The position numbers and the translations under genes are program-made. From Plakobranchus ocellatus (taxonomy: Eukaryota > Mollusca > Gastropoda > Plakobranchidae): a stretch of 24,674 nucleotides of DNA. Of the stretch, positions 17,769-24,674 are shown in pieces. The notes below the pieces were generated by a model. It made no database searches, was not told the DNA's origin, and was given only the letters and a program-made list of their open reading frames with translations. Numbering within the stretch: position 1 is the first letter of the stretch; every line of letters starts with the position of its first letter. The stretch lies in contig BLXT01005173.1 in NCBI GenBank assembly GCA_019648995.1, positions 80,040-104,713 on the forward strand, in the 5' to 3' direction.

Positions 17769-18493
17769 CGAAATTGTTCTAGAGGTTTTATGGAATTTTG
17801 TGCAATAGATGGAAAGTAATGGATTATTGAAGATGAATCAACATATGAAGAGAGAGAAAGAGAAAGAGAAAGAAACATAAACATATATTAAGAGATAAAA
17901 ATATATCCGAGGCTTATGATAACAATTGAAAGGACTTACTGGAAAGAAGAGACTGTGATGAAGAGAGACAGAGACATGCTCAGAGTAAAAGACACAATTT
18001 GATGGACTGAATGGAAAGGAAGGTCGTGATAGAGGAGAGATAGACAAGAAAGGCAAAGAGAGGAAAAAAGATATTCAGAGTTTAAGGTACAAAATGAAAG
18101 AGAAAGAAATAATATGTACAAAATTCAAAACAAAAAAAAAGAGAATATAAGTTTACAAAAAATAAAGAGTTTTAAGGGAGTGAACGTGAAAGAGAGGGAG
18201 AGAGTAAAAAGCTGCTATTTTCATTATAATGATAATTAGAGGATGGGAGAAATCGGGGGCAGAAAAATATATCTGCAAATATCAAAACAAGAGAGAGAGA
18301 GAGAGAGCTTTCTACAAATAGATTTGTTCAATGTAATGATTAGTACACAGAGAAAAAAATGGTTGTTGTATCTTTGTCTATGGTTTTTGCATTACAGAGA
18401 ACCCTACAGACGATTAGACAGTATGAAGCAGTGGCCGCCGTAAACAAGCAGTCTCTGTCTGGCTGTGGAGTATATGGGAGGCCCTGGCATTGA
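7806..18493 (+). CDS. Multi-exon gene for a small coiled-coil protein ending GVYGRPWH
   Basis: Overall span of a plus-strand gene with candidate exons 7806-7899, 8360-8474, 8705-8843, 9611-9635, 10422-10511, 11527-11558, 13117-13181, 14682-14710 and 18398-18493. Many junctions are phase-consistent: 7899 to 8360; 10511 to 11527 to 13117 to 14682 to 18398. The predicted product is roughly 230-250 residues, mostly helical and charged, without a signal peptide or membrane segment. Such proteins often belong to cilia or the cytoskeleton (tektin-like or CCDC proteins), but I cannot name the family. The 8474/8705 join only works with a later AG in the acceptor region, the 9.6-kb exon has two competing readings, and the 14.6-kb exon is disturbed by a duplication. 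It may therefore be partly damaged. Confidence 0.6.
8360..8474 (+). CDS. Exon 2 of coiled-coil gene
   Basis: The acceptor is TTGCTTTTAG (8350-8359; a second AG at 8375-8376 is also possible) and the donor ATAT|GTAAGT is strong. The only open frame reads LFLSQVKAAIRDEKPQNRCR and then NIPISHKFLKSRLNRPY, leaving two bases. Its basic and polar composition looks coding. The 3' phase needs an acceptor with one leading base, which the first AG of the next exon does not provide. Confidence 0.6.
8705..8843 (+). CDS. Exon 3, coiled-coil segment
   Basis: The acceptor is a T-rich tract ending ATACTTTAG at 8704. The only long open frame gives QFRHFEGDNTEVMKALKVRI, then NASEKLVQEQEQKLEVQKKC. Hydrophobic residues fall in heptad-like positions, so a coiled coil is likely. 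AGs at 8713-8714 or 8719-8720 would restore phase with the previous exon. The donor is CAG|GTCAGC at 8844, with an alternative GAG|GTGCAG at 8827. Confidence 0.65.
9611..9635 (+). CDS. Small exon with strong acceptor, 3' end uncertain
   Basis: TTTTTTTTTCTCAG at 9597-9610 is an excellent acceptor. One reading (one leading base, donor GTAAAG at 9636) gives CQKFPRKI and keeps phase with both the 8843 donor and the 10422 exon. The other (phase 0) gives LSEVSKENSKALKGLRKF, which looks more helical but needs the weaker 8827 donor and a donor near 9651. Both are reported because the sequence alone does not decide. Confidence 0.45.
10422..10511 (+). CDS. Exon, 30 codons before GTAAGC donor
   Basis: The frame DRETKNRAIAARNTILNLKV, then PANLSKNYLR, is open from a CTCTAG acceptor at 10421 to a good GTAAGC donor at 10512. 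It ends in phase 0, matching the next exon. The acceptor lacks a pyrimidine tract. The same frame upstream reads HKKLTKRATDLQ and WRDSIVRQRKPL between stops TAA, TGA and TAG, so the true exon may once have begun near 10310 and now carry nonsense changes. Confidence 0.45.
11527..11558 (+). CDS. 32-bp micro-exon
   Basis: The acceptor TTTCTAATGACGCAG and donor CAG|GTAAGA are both near consensus, only 32 bp apart. The phase-0 frame reads ASISRRLKEV and leaves two bases that combine with the next exon to continue SQAVARLEARGG. The clean phase match across a 1.6-kb intron is strong support despite the short length. Confidence 0.7.
13117..13181 (+). CDS. 65-bp exon, helical segment
   Basis: The acceptor is TGTTACTTCATTACAG and the donor CACAG|GTAGTA. 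After completing a Ser codon, the frame reads QAVARLEARGGRQYQHIVQR and T, leaving one base. The other frames are poorer, and this one links in phase to the exons on both sides. Confidence 0.72.
13228..14165. repeat. Polypyrimidine block followed by polypurine block
   Basis: On the plus strand, 13228-13660 is strongly pyrimidine-rich (TCTCT, TCTG, TCTA motifs) and 13675-14165 is strongly purine-rich (GAGAG, GACAGACA, AAAGAGA motifs). The two halves are imperfect reverse complements in simple-repeat content and could fold back. ORFs here are low-complexity artefacts. The block is intronic. Confidence 0.8.
13351..13423. repeat. Compound tetranucleotide microsatellite (TCTA)n(TCTG)n
   Basis: About five TCTA units run into interrupted TCTG/TCTC units. 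It lies within an intron, at the centre of a pyrimidine-rich block. Confidence 0.95.
14311..14411. repeat. Imperfect (TCTA)n/(TCTG)n microsatellite
   Basis: TCTATCTATC runs are interrupted by CGGC, AACTAATTA and CGATC, followed by three TCTG units. Intronic. Confidence 0.92.
14540..14643. repeat. Tandem duplication of 50-54 bp overlapping an exon
   Basis: A unit starting CTTGCC and ending CACCTACACTGTGG occurs twice in a row. The first copy is about 54 bp with TAATAGACAGCTGGGCTACG inside; the second is about 50 bp, lacking GACA. In copy 1 one frame reads DSWATSNTYTVA. Skipping copy 2 would continue it directly into LTMRLCLRIDILEVANDN. As it stands, the extra copy shifts the frame. Confidence 0.8.
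14682..14710 (+). CDS. Short exon, or the 3' part of a longer exon hit by duplication
   Basis: An acceptor at CATTCTAG (14681) gives two leading bases, matching the one left at 13181, and reads VANDNMKVK to a GTACCT donor. The same frame stays open further upstream (about 14578) as NTYTVALTMRLCLRIDILE, which looks just as coding. The upstream part contains the 50-54-bp tandem duplication, whose copies differ in frame. A longer ancestral exon has probably been disrupted, with the short version as a splice bypass. Confidence 0.45.
14925..15295. repeat. Intronic polypyrimidine tract with 29-bp x3 minisatellite
   Basis: Most of this interval is CT-rich on the plus strand. Inside it a 29-bp unit beginning TTCGTCCATTTTGCCGATCT is repeated at 15112-15140, 15141-15169 and 15170-15198, with one to three differences per copy. 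The hydrophobic ORFs across it (FFLFF-type) are products of T-rich composition. Confidence 0.85.
15832..15895. repeat. Inner second copy of left terminal sequence of Harbinger element
   Basis: GCGAGTCGGACTGATCACAC, followed by more CATCACAC repeats, closely resembles the terminal GACGTCGGACTAATCACAC, 86 bp further in. A diverged counterpart lies near the right end (16296-16315 on the minus strand, AGGGAGTGTCTGACTGGTCA). Both ends therefore carry a doubled terminus. Confidence 0.65.
15910..16212 (-). pseudogene. Truncated Harbinger transposase, N-terminal fragment (100 aa)
   Basis: The ORF starts MAFSLSDPLIIDPVILHGWH. Its middle, RMWCRPIYSARRTDSEYATL then LLHDPEKLQNYARVSQPSFH and ELHDFI, followed by TNFRDSIP, follows the known N-terminal pattern of HARBI1-like nucleases: W.RP....R...GE(Y/F)..L...L..D...F..Y.RMS...F..L...I....TN(F/Y)R..I. 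The family protein is usually about 350-400 residues. Here it ends at QQPKK shortly after the TNFRD motif, before any catalytic Asp/Glu of the DDE domain. An internal deletion joining this point to the left subterminal repeats is the likely cause. Confidence 0.85.
17160..17530. repeat. Intronic polypyrimidine tract
   Basis: Plus-strand CT-rich DNA with a hydrophobic low-complexity ORF that I do not regard as coding. It precedes a purine-rich block, repeating the Py-then-Pu order seen at 13.2-14.2 kb. Confidence 0.75.
17699..17768. repeat. (GA)n microsatellite, about 70 bp
   Basis: A near-continuous GA run with one AAAG interruption near its end. It opens a purine-rich block reaching about 18350, which also includes AGAAAG repeats near 17850 and (GA)9 near 18290. 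Confidence 0.97.
18398..18493 (+). CDS. Last coding exon of coiled-coil gene
   Basis: The acceptor is TATGGTTTTTGCATTACAG at 18397. In phase 0, matching the 14710 donor, it reads RTLQTIRQYEAVAAVNKQSL, then SGCGVYGRPWH and TGA at 18491-18493. Other frames stop early. The Gly-, Trp- and His-containing end after a helical stretch is distinctive, but I cannot tie it to a named family. The 3' UTR begins with a 9-bp stem-loop. Confidence 0.7.
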   Translation, partial: RTLQTIRQYEAVAAVNKQSLSGCGVYGRPWH

Positions 18494-18503
18494 CCTGATA
18501 GAT

Positions 18504-18528
18504 CTTGACGGACATGTTCTCCGTCAAG
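18504..18528 (+). promoter_or_regulatory. 3' UTR stem-loop, 9-bp perfect stem
   Basis: CTTGACGGA (18504-18512) and TCCGTCAAG (18520-18528) pair exactly around a 7-nt loop (CATGTTC), starting 10 bases after the stop codon. It is more GC-rich than the surrounding UTR. It could be a structured UTR element. It is not a histone stem-loop. Confidence 0.7.
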
Positions 18529-19038
18529 TCTGTAATTTTTTAGCATTTATTTTTTTGTTTGTTTATTTATTTTTTTAATCATTTTTGTTTTTCGTTCAAA
18601 TGATCTCAAAGCTCTTAAAATTAATGGATGTTGGAATAGTTGGGTTTCATAAAACATAGTTTTGAATCATAGGGAACAAAAATTATATTTTGGGGGGATG
18701 CATCAGTTTTGAGAGTTACCGCCCATTTACTAATGAATTCTTCTTTACGAATTATTTTTTTAAAACATAATTTGTAAGAATTATTTTATTCTTTGTTAAA
18801 TCTCCGTGTTGCTAAGTAGTAAAAACACTCATGCACAAAAACTACAAAATACAAGAACTAGCTTTGTCCTGTTTATAATATTTAAAAAAAAATGTTATCT
18901 TGAAATGCATTTATATTGTATTATTGATTGCTGGATCTAGCCCAATCTCACAACCAAACTATTCATATTTCTAACTACTATTGTGTTGTCCATCATTAAA
19001 ACAAGTGACACTGGGAGGGAATAGAAGATTTTAGTCAG

Positions 19039-19062
19039 TCTATCTATCTATCTATCTATCTT
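19039..19062. repeat. (TCTA)n microsatellite
   Basis: Six near-perfect TCTA units in the interval between the coiled-coil gene and the I29 gene. The rest of 18529-19829 is AT-rich with no gene seen. Confidence 0.95.
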
Positions 19063-19301
19063 TGTGTTTCTTACTTTCTTCCTATACACGTCTCGCTTTG
19101 TTATCTTTAACCAACTCTCTTCCTGCAATCCTAATGTTTCTCATTTGAATATGAATTTGATGCTGGGAATCTGTGCTGCTTTACACTAGTTGTACTGTTT
19201 TTCTTCTCTGACATAAATCTTTAAGTTAGCAGCACTAATTCAAAACGCGCATATCTTTCATGTGTCGGGCTTGGGTTGGAGATTTTTTAAAAAAAAGTAT
19301 T

Positions 19302-19304
<3 letters not shown>

Positions 19305-19339
<35 letters not shown>

Positions 19340-19350
19340 GAGAGAGAGAG
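19305..19350. repeat. (AT)n followed by (AG)n microsatellite
   Basis: About fifteen AT units, a C, then seven AG units. Simple compound repeat, intergenic. Confidence 0.95.
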
Positions 19351-19829
19351 ATATGTTTCCTGTTCAGCCAAGCACAAATTTGGAAAACAAAAGGAATACT
19401 AACAAACGAACTTAACATATAACATGTCTGTTAGTTTATACATAATATGGAATCTACTTATTGGCCTCGAAGAAAAGACTCAGTTGATTAATTTTTAAAA
19501 ATGGATAGAAAGATAAAATCTGAAAATCGTAAAGACGGTTGGCTGATTTTTTTAAAATTATGCCCAAATAAACCTTTTTGGGCAACATAAACACATAATG
19601 TTGAGGATTTTATAAGCAGCCCACAAAAATTAATAAATACACGTGACATTATTGCCCTCAAATCATTATGGTAAAATTTTCTTTTCATTTAGTGTTGTTT
19701 GTTATTTTACATGACGTGCTATCTTAATAACAGCAATCCAGAAGAGCTGTTTAGATAATTACATAAAGGAATGCTTATACCTCAGCCACTTTTTGTATCA
19801 TTCTTCTTCTTCTTATATCTGTATTATGT

Positions 19830-21367
19830 TTATATATAGTTGGATATATTTTTGATTGTTTCTAAAAGCAAGATTTGAGGAAAAGAGCTCACGAGATCGG
19901 TATATTGATTGATATTCAGGTAGGAAGATGATAGGTTGTTGTGGTACTTCCAGTTGTGATTTTCAATTAGGTTCACCTTCTCCTTGAAGGTAGCAAATCT
20001 TTCTCTTTCCTCTGCTTCATCCTTGTACTTCTTGTCCAAACAGCAGAGAGAGTGTAAGATATGTTGGGTTTTTTTTGTTACCATATATCTTCTTATTTCT
20101 TTTTAGAGAATATCCAAATGCTAAGCGACACAATAATTATATACACCAAACACGCCTAGTAAAATTCACAACGTATACTGGCGACCTAGCCGCTCCCATT
20201 TTTTGATTGAAATCATACACAATTGTCGGGAAAGTAAGGAATAACCTAAGTGCCGAGTCGGACATCTTTAACAACCGTTCCCTGAAATCAGATTAATATT
20301 GAATAATAAGAGATTTGGTTCTTTACGGTAAAAATCTATTGTAGGCCTATATTTATTTATTGTGTACTAAATTGGTGGCGATGAATATGCTTTGTCTATT
20401 CATACTGGTCTTGGTAACCACAATAGATCTAGTATCCCTATCACTGGCAGTGCTATAGTACCAAAAACACGACCATAGATCGAATTCAAAGCAGAGATCT
20501 ACATCCAAAAGTGAGCAACTACTATGTTTCGCCCTTGTTTGCCCACTTAAGTCAAACGATTCTTGTTTGTGAAACTAGCATCTCAACTTCACTTGATTGT
20601 ATAGCAACACAGCAGTCAAGTGTCGGTAAAACTTCTGGAATACGTGTATTTTATACGTGTATGGTTTGCTAGATTCGATGTCTAGTTCGGCATGAAAAAC
20701 ACAATCAAGATTAGACAAGTTATAACCATTTAGTACGTTGATTTAAAAAAAGCTAAAGAAATACCGGAGATTCTCAGTCTCACTCATATCTTCTACTTTC
20801 TCCCAAAAGCACTAGGAAATAATGTACTTTAAAAAAACAGCTTATCTAGACACTACAGAAGTCACAAGCGTAGAAAGGCCATGGGCTGTCAGACCTTGAA
20901 GGGTAAGGAGACTGAAGGCCAACTGCCTCACTGCAGAAAAAAAACATACCTTACCAATTTCTCCTCAGGAGTTAACAGCTTTTTTAAGGGTAGGAATTTC
21001 GTAAAATTGAAGTTGGCTGTGGATCTAGTTTAAAAAAATTAGCCTCACTTCCACATTCTAGACAAAATAAAATAATAAAAAAATTCTTGTTATAGAAGAA
21101 GCTTATAAAGTTGAAGGGAAGTAGAATAATTATATCACTGGTTATAGTTCTTTCATTACGTACAAAAATTGAACTACAAAGAAGAAAGAACTTGGCGTGT
21201 ATAACCTTGTAATTCTCCCAGGTTTTGTTGTAATCAGCATAAGACAACTTGTAAGGAGCGTCGGGTGGATTTCCCTCGCTACTTGGCCTGTAGGCTGCAT
21301 TGACAAAAGCACAGCATACAGTGAGCAGAGAGACAACTGTTGCTGTCATGCCGGAATCTTTGTGAAT
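19830..21367 (-). CDS. Secreted cathepsin-propeptide (inhibitor I29) protein gene
   Basis: Two coding exons (21349-21206 and 20030 to 19893 or 19830), separated by a 1.2-kb intron, join in phase 0. The product has a signal peptide followed by a complete cathepsin propeptide inhibitor domain (I29). In cathepsins this domain sits before the peptidase and blocks its active site; as a free protein it can inhibit cysteine cathepsins. No papain-like catalytic exon (QGxCGSCW, HAV or NSW motifs) is visible on the minus strand below 19893. Without further splicing the protein ends at 19830 after about 114 residues. An intact cathepsin gene continued far downstream cannot be excluded, but that region is occupied by the last exon of the converging gene. 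Confidence 0.75.
19893..20030 (-). CDS. I29 gene exon 2: ERFNIN-type propeptide core
   Basis: The acceptor is CTCTCTGCTGTTTGGACAAG. The frame reads KYKDEAEERERFATFKEKVN, then LIENHNWKYHNNLSSSYLNI and NQYTDL. The spacing E-x3-R-x3-F-x2-(K)-x3-I-x3-N matches the ERFNIN motif, with Lys where Asn is usual. Y(L)NINQYTDL matches the conserved ..GxNQF(A/S)DL end of the domain. Either a GTGAGC donor at 19892 is used, or translation runs on through VSSFPQILLLETIKNISNYI to the TAA at 19830. Confidence 0.82.
20031..21205 (-). other. Intron of I29 gene
   Basis: AT-rich, phase 0. It holds no recognisable repeat, although a short GC-richer segment near 20870-20940 (around AAGGCCATGGGCTGTCAGAC) stands out from its surroundings and could be an old insertion. 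Confidence 0.6.
21206..21349 (-). CDS. I29 gene exon 1: signal peptide and start of I29 domain
   Basis: The ATG at 21349 opens 48 codons. MTATVVSLLTVCCAFVNA is a clear signal peptide with cleavage expected before AYRPSSEGN. Then comes YADYNKTWENYK, the Trp-containing first helix of the I29 fold. The donor AAG|GTTATA is weak but in phase. Upstream, CTTATTTTCCCAG ending at 21368 is a good acceptor, so this exon probably starts at 21367 and an untranslated exon lies further upstream. Confidence 0.75.
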
Positions 21368-22644
21368 CTGGGAAAATAAGATGGTGTCATAGAAAGCTGT
21401 AATAACAATATTCAGAATTTTACATTAACTGGTTTATAACCATGTCATTAAAAATATTCAACCTTATTATTATTTACACATTCTTGCTCAAGCCTATCCT
21501 CTGTTCAGTACCTGGCAGTTCTTATATTCCTGGACCATTGTTTATTGCTTTATTGTAGAGAAAATGCAATGGATAAGAGCATTTACGGGAACGTCGGTGT
21601 TGTTTTTAATCCCTAAATGAATAATACTGACTTCTCAATACTCCAATGCACTAATTCAACAAAAAATTGAAAAAAAAAAGATTTTCATAAGTTTCACTTA
21701 CAATTTTTCGTTTTCAGTTTGAACTCGGAAACCGTCAGTTTCAAGGCTCTAGATATTCTCCTGCCCTGTCAGCTTGATAGCAAGAAAAAAAAAAAAAGAA
21801 AAAACAGAAAACAGGAACAATGTGGGATCGACCAGATTGCCTTCTCTTTACAATCATTAAAAAACAAAATCACAGCCCTGCTAAAAGTAGGCATGGCATG
21901 CCCAAACAAATAACGATCATTTGTTCTTGCAATCTGATTTGTTTATCAATCAGCAATCATATTTCTGGACTCTCATCTTTAATGTTGCATTTTTTTCATT
22001 TTACCGTAATTTTAAACTGCTTTTTATGACCATCATCGTCATCGTAATCGTCGTAATTATTATTATTATTATAATTATTATCATCATTATTATGCAAGTT
22101 ATAGTAGAGGTAGCAGTAGTATAAAAGTACCAGATTTTGTATGTGCAAAATAGAGCGCCCTACCTTATTGTTGGGTGTCTTAGCAGACAATAGTTTTCTG
22201 TTTGATGTGTTGCCGATTTGTAGAGCATTTTCGAATGGCCATCAAGACTTACGGCAACGTATAACTGTCGAAGTGAAAAAAAGCATGCCATAAAAAACCT
22301 ACACGCTGAAAGACCTGACTTTATACTTTTTTTTTGTGCCGTTATAGCAAACAGGGAACAGTTTGCGTGCATATAAAAGAGAGAGGTTGTCAGATGGGAT
22401 CGGTTTTTTATTCGACATAAAATGATGTATAGACTTGCCAGTGTCAGGTTCACCCTTACCAATCTCAGCGTCTATTGATTGGCGGTAGATTGTTGGCCTC
22501 GCACTACTTGAATATCCGTTTGTGGCAGCTTGAAAGGCTTGAGGATAAAAATCTTGTCAGTTGCAAAATTAGTTCAAAACGAAAGTTTTTCAATGAAATC
22601 ACCTGCAAAAAACGACCTTTTATAAAGTTTGGTATGGTTCTTCT
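21368..22644. other. Upstream region of I29 gene
   Basis: No supported gene. It probably contains the promoter and untranslated first exon of the I29 gene. A trinucleotide-rich stretch (ATC/ATT units) lies at about 22029-22094. ORFs here (for example 21719-21913 and 22160-22462 minus) show no family motif or splice support. Confidence 0.5.
22029..22094. repeat. Imperfect (ATC)n/(ATT)n trinucleotide repeat
   Basis: CATCATCGTCATCGTAATCG leads into ATTATTATT units with interruptions. The poly-Ile/poly-Asn ORFs over it are artefacts. Confidence 0.9.
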
Positions 22645-22929
22645 GTGCACAAACCTTTGATTGCTTCGCATTTATTTCAAATGACTGCCTTTAGTTTTTG
22701 CCCTCTGATCAACTGCGTGTTATGTAAGTCAGATTCGGAATTGAAAAAAAAAATACTAAAAACAATAGCTGGCTCTTGGAGGCAAATAGGTTTAACATTC
22801 CCCATTTTGGCAGATGTGGAAAGACGAAAGTTGTTGAGGTTTGGGCATAACACGCGGCGCTATGAAGTGGCTTGTTTAGTTTATCGCTTGTGGGCAAAAG
22901 CCAATTCGAAACAGTCACGTGGTGCATGA
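22645..22929 (+). CDS. Possible exon with death-fold-like segment
   Basis: The second half of this frame reads SELKKKILKTIAGSWRQIGL, then TFPILADVERRKLL and, later, EVACLVYRLWAKAN. The order (I/V)A..W..IGL.(L/F).I....(L/V)..(I/V)........(A/C)CL...LW resembles death-domain helices 1 to 5 in invertebrate proteins. The final helix is missing: the frame stops at SRGA, or a donor GTGCAT follows CACGTG near 22923. The start is undefined; plausible acceptors are CTGCCTTTAG near 22695 or GTAAG near 22728. This is resemblance by eye only. A weaker LINE-like reading (RRKLLRFGH..RR) was considered. Confidence 0.3.
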   Translation: MHKPLIASHLFQMTAFSFCPLINCVLCKSDSELKKKILKTIAGSWRQIGLTFPILADVERRKLLRFGHNTRRYEVACLVYRLWAKANSKQSRGA

Positions 22930-24305
22930 TAATTTTGAGGCAAAAGAAATGTTAAAGCTGTATTTTTTTCTCTTTTTTGAAGTCTTTGTTTCACAAATCT
23001 CACATTTTGACTCAGAATCAACATAATTCACATCAACTTTTTGAAGTTTCAAAAAAGTATGGCAGGTCACCAACCAACGCTCGACATGATGAGGCCATAG
23101 TACCTGAGATCATCTGATAGTGGATGGTGAAGAAGACGGAAAGGAAACTATTGTACCGGTATTGTCAGCAGCCACAGAATTTGGTAAATTACAAAAACTT
23201 AAATTTAAAAAAAATTCACTTTGAAGGGGTTGTAATAAAATACCTAACTATGATTTTCACCGTTATTTCCCTTCCATGTAAAATCATCTTTTCCAACATA
23301 TTTTATGTTTCTTTTCTTGAGCCATCCTTCATAAGATCGGGCCGTAGGATGAAAGAAAACGACTTTTGGGGTAAAACTTAAACCTCAGAATCACATTATG
23401 ATTTCACTCTTTTGCACTTTGATACCAAAAACATAATATTGTTTACACAAAAAAAAAGAAAAAAAAAAAAAAACCAGATCTCCAACTTGCTCTCAGCGCT
23501 TTATTGCCTCCCTATCATCAATCTGAATTCTCCATATCTTTCTTAATAATTCTAAATTGTCTTTTTTGTAACTTGCGCTTCCTCACCCTGACTTAATATT
23601 CTCACTCGTCCTTAGTCGAGCCAGAAGTCTTTGTCTACTGTGAGTTTGCTATTTTTTCTGAATTGCCTGCTGTAATTTAAAGATCCCTGCGTATTTTCTG
23701 GACAATTTTCGATACTAATGAAATTGCTGGTCCATTTTGTTTGAACCAGTTTGTATTATAAACTTTGTCATCGGTTATGGGCTGTCCAAATATACCAAAA
23801 AAAAAAAAAAAAAAGTAAAAGATTTTACTCTTTTTTTCCCTTCTCCATGCACTTTGCGCCTTCTCTTATTTGATCTTTTTAACTTCAAACAGCTGAGATT
23901 TTGGGCGCCGCTTCTATCCTATCCACCTGTCTAATAATCTTTGTTGCATCTTTACCAAAATTCCTCTACACCATAATTTTGAAAGAAAAAAAAAACAAAC
24001 AAAAAACCCGCTTGTATTGAGTTGGCGATTGTTGACTCACTCCTGTTGTCTCTTCCTCAACTCTAACCTCAAATGTTCATTTAGGATTATGCTATTGGGA
24101 TTAGTTTTAATCTTATGTAAATGCTGTTTGATAAAAACGATGAAATTCTTACGTTTCAACAGAGAAGTATCAAGTTTACAGCACGACTTGCCTTTAGCTT
24201 TTCAGAGCACGAGTATATTGTGGTGTTATGGTCTTACAAACCATCTTTTCAAATTGTATTTGGAACTTTTTTGAGAAAGGAAATCCGCTAGAAATATATA
24301 ACTTT
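22930..24305. other. AT-rich interval with homopolymer runs, no supported gene
   Basis: It contains long A runs (about 23450-23473 and 23798-23814) and scattered chance ORFs. A short frame near 23113-23185 (DGEEDGKETIVPVLSAATEF, with a following GTAAAT) has coding-like composition but a weak acceptor and no family match. Nothing else was seen. Confidence 0.5.
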
Positions 24306-24482
24306 ACCGTCAAGAAACACTGCCTCTGCACCAAATGAAATCTTTCACCATGGATATCTTTTTCTCTCTCTCTATCTAAAAATCTCTCTCTCTCTCTCTC
24401 TTTCTCTCTAACCGTCAATAAACACTGCCTCTGCACCAAATGAAATCTTTCACCATGGATATCTTTTTCTCTCTCTCTATCT

Positions 24483-24524
<42 letters not shown>

Positions 24525-24597
24525 AACCGTCAAGAAACACTGCCTCTGCACCAAATGAAATCTTTTACCATGGATATCTTTTTCTCTCTCTCTATCT

Positions 24598-24655
<58 letters not shown>

Positions 24656-24674
24656 AACCGTCAAGAAACACTGC
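24306..24674. repeat. Minisatellite with embedded, lengthening (TC)n
   Basis: The unit starts ACCGTCAAGAAACACTGCCT and ends with AAAAA(TC)nTTTCTCTCTA. Units begin at 24306, 24411, 24526 and 24657 (the last cut by the window edge), with periods 105, 115 and 131 bp. The non-TC part is almost identical between copies (one AAG/AAT and one CAC/TAC change). The TC run has 9, 14 and 22 repeats, which fully accounts for the growing period. The array continues beyond the window. Confidence 0.95.

Noticed and set aside
20870-20940. GC-richer segment with a plus-strand GGTAAGGAG donor-like site
   Set aside because: No matching acceptor or coding continuation was found, and it lies in the intron of the minus-strand I29 gene.
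22801-22870. RRKLLRFGH..RR as a LINE C-terminus
   Set aside because: The following residues lack the GKR.RG and DR.KWR pattern seen in the real LINE tail at 2812-3031.
23020-23190. Coding-like fragments ARHDEAIVPEII and DGEEDGKETIVPVLSAATEF
   Set aside because: They are in different frames, the acceptor is weak and no domain is recognised. Kept as a note only.

Overview
The window is eukaryotic genomic DNA, very probably from an invertebrate animal; a mollusc or related lophotrochozoan would fit, but nothing here fixes the phylum. It is strongly AT-rich. Coding potential comes as short islands flanked by AG acceptors behind pyrimidine tracts and by GT(R)AG donors. There are abundant (TCTA)n, (TCTG)n, (GA)n and (AT)n microsatellites, and pieces of an RTE-like LINE and a PIF/Harbinger DNA transposon. 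No bacterial signals, tRNA or rRNA genes or CRISPR arrays were seen. Long ORFs in the intergenic and intronic DNA are mostly chance.

Layout. 1-3400: non-coding, with a 145-bp tandem duplication (344-632), a small inverted repeat, and a 5'-truncated LINE tail (2812-3031) bounded by a perfect 12-bp target-site duplication. About 3410-6283, minus strand: a multi-exon gene for a charged, helix-rich protein whose last exons encode a cysteine-rich segment; I do not recognise the family. Its exons carry one in-frame TAG and at least two apparent frameshifts. 6284-7805: a divergent intergenic region with a perfect 17-bp hairpin and three copies of an 11-mer. 7806-18493, plus strand: a second multi-exon gene encoding a small coiled-coil protein ending in GVYGRPWH. 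Many splice phases agree, but some joins are ambiguous and one exon is overlapped by a 50-54-bp tandem duplication. Its introns hold alternating polypyrimidine and polypurine blocks and a 635-bp Harbinger deletion derivative (15746-16380). 19830-21367, minus strand: a two-coding-exon gene for a secreted cathepsin-propeptide (inhibitor I29) protein, with no catalytic domain visible downstream. 22645-22929: a possible death-fold-like exon. 24306-24674: a minisatellite whose internal CT tract lengthens copy by copy.

The two large genes lie head to head and could share the 6.3-7.8 kb promoter region. The plus-strand gene and the I29 gene converge tail to tail. Nothing shows that the three genes act in one pathway. 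The most notable items are the I29-only protein gene, the Harbinger element with doubled terminal sequences, the nested micro/minisatellite, and the coding damage in both large genes, which could be real decay or assembly indels.
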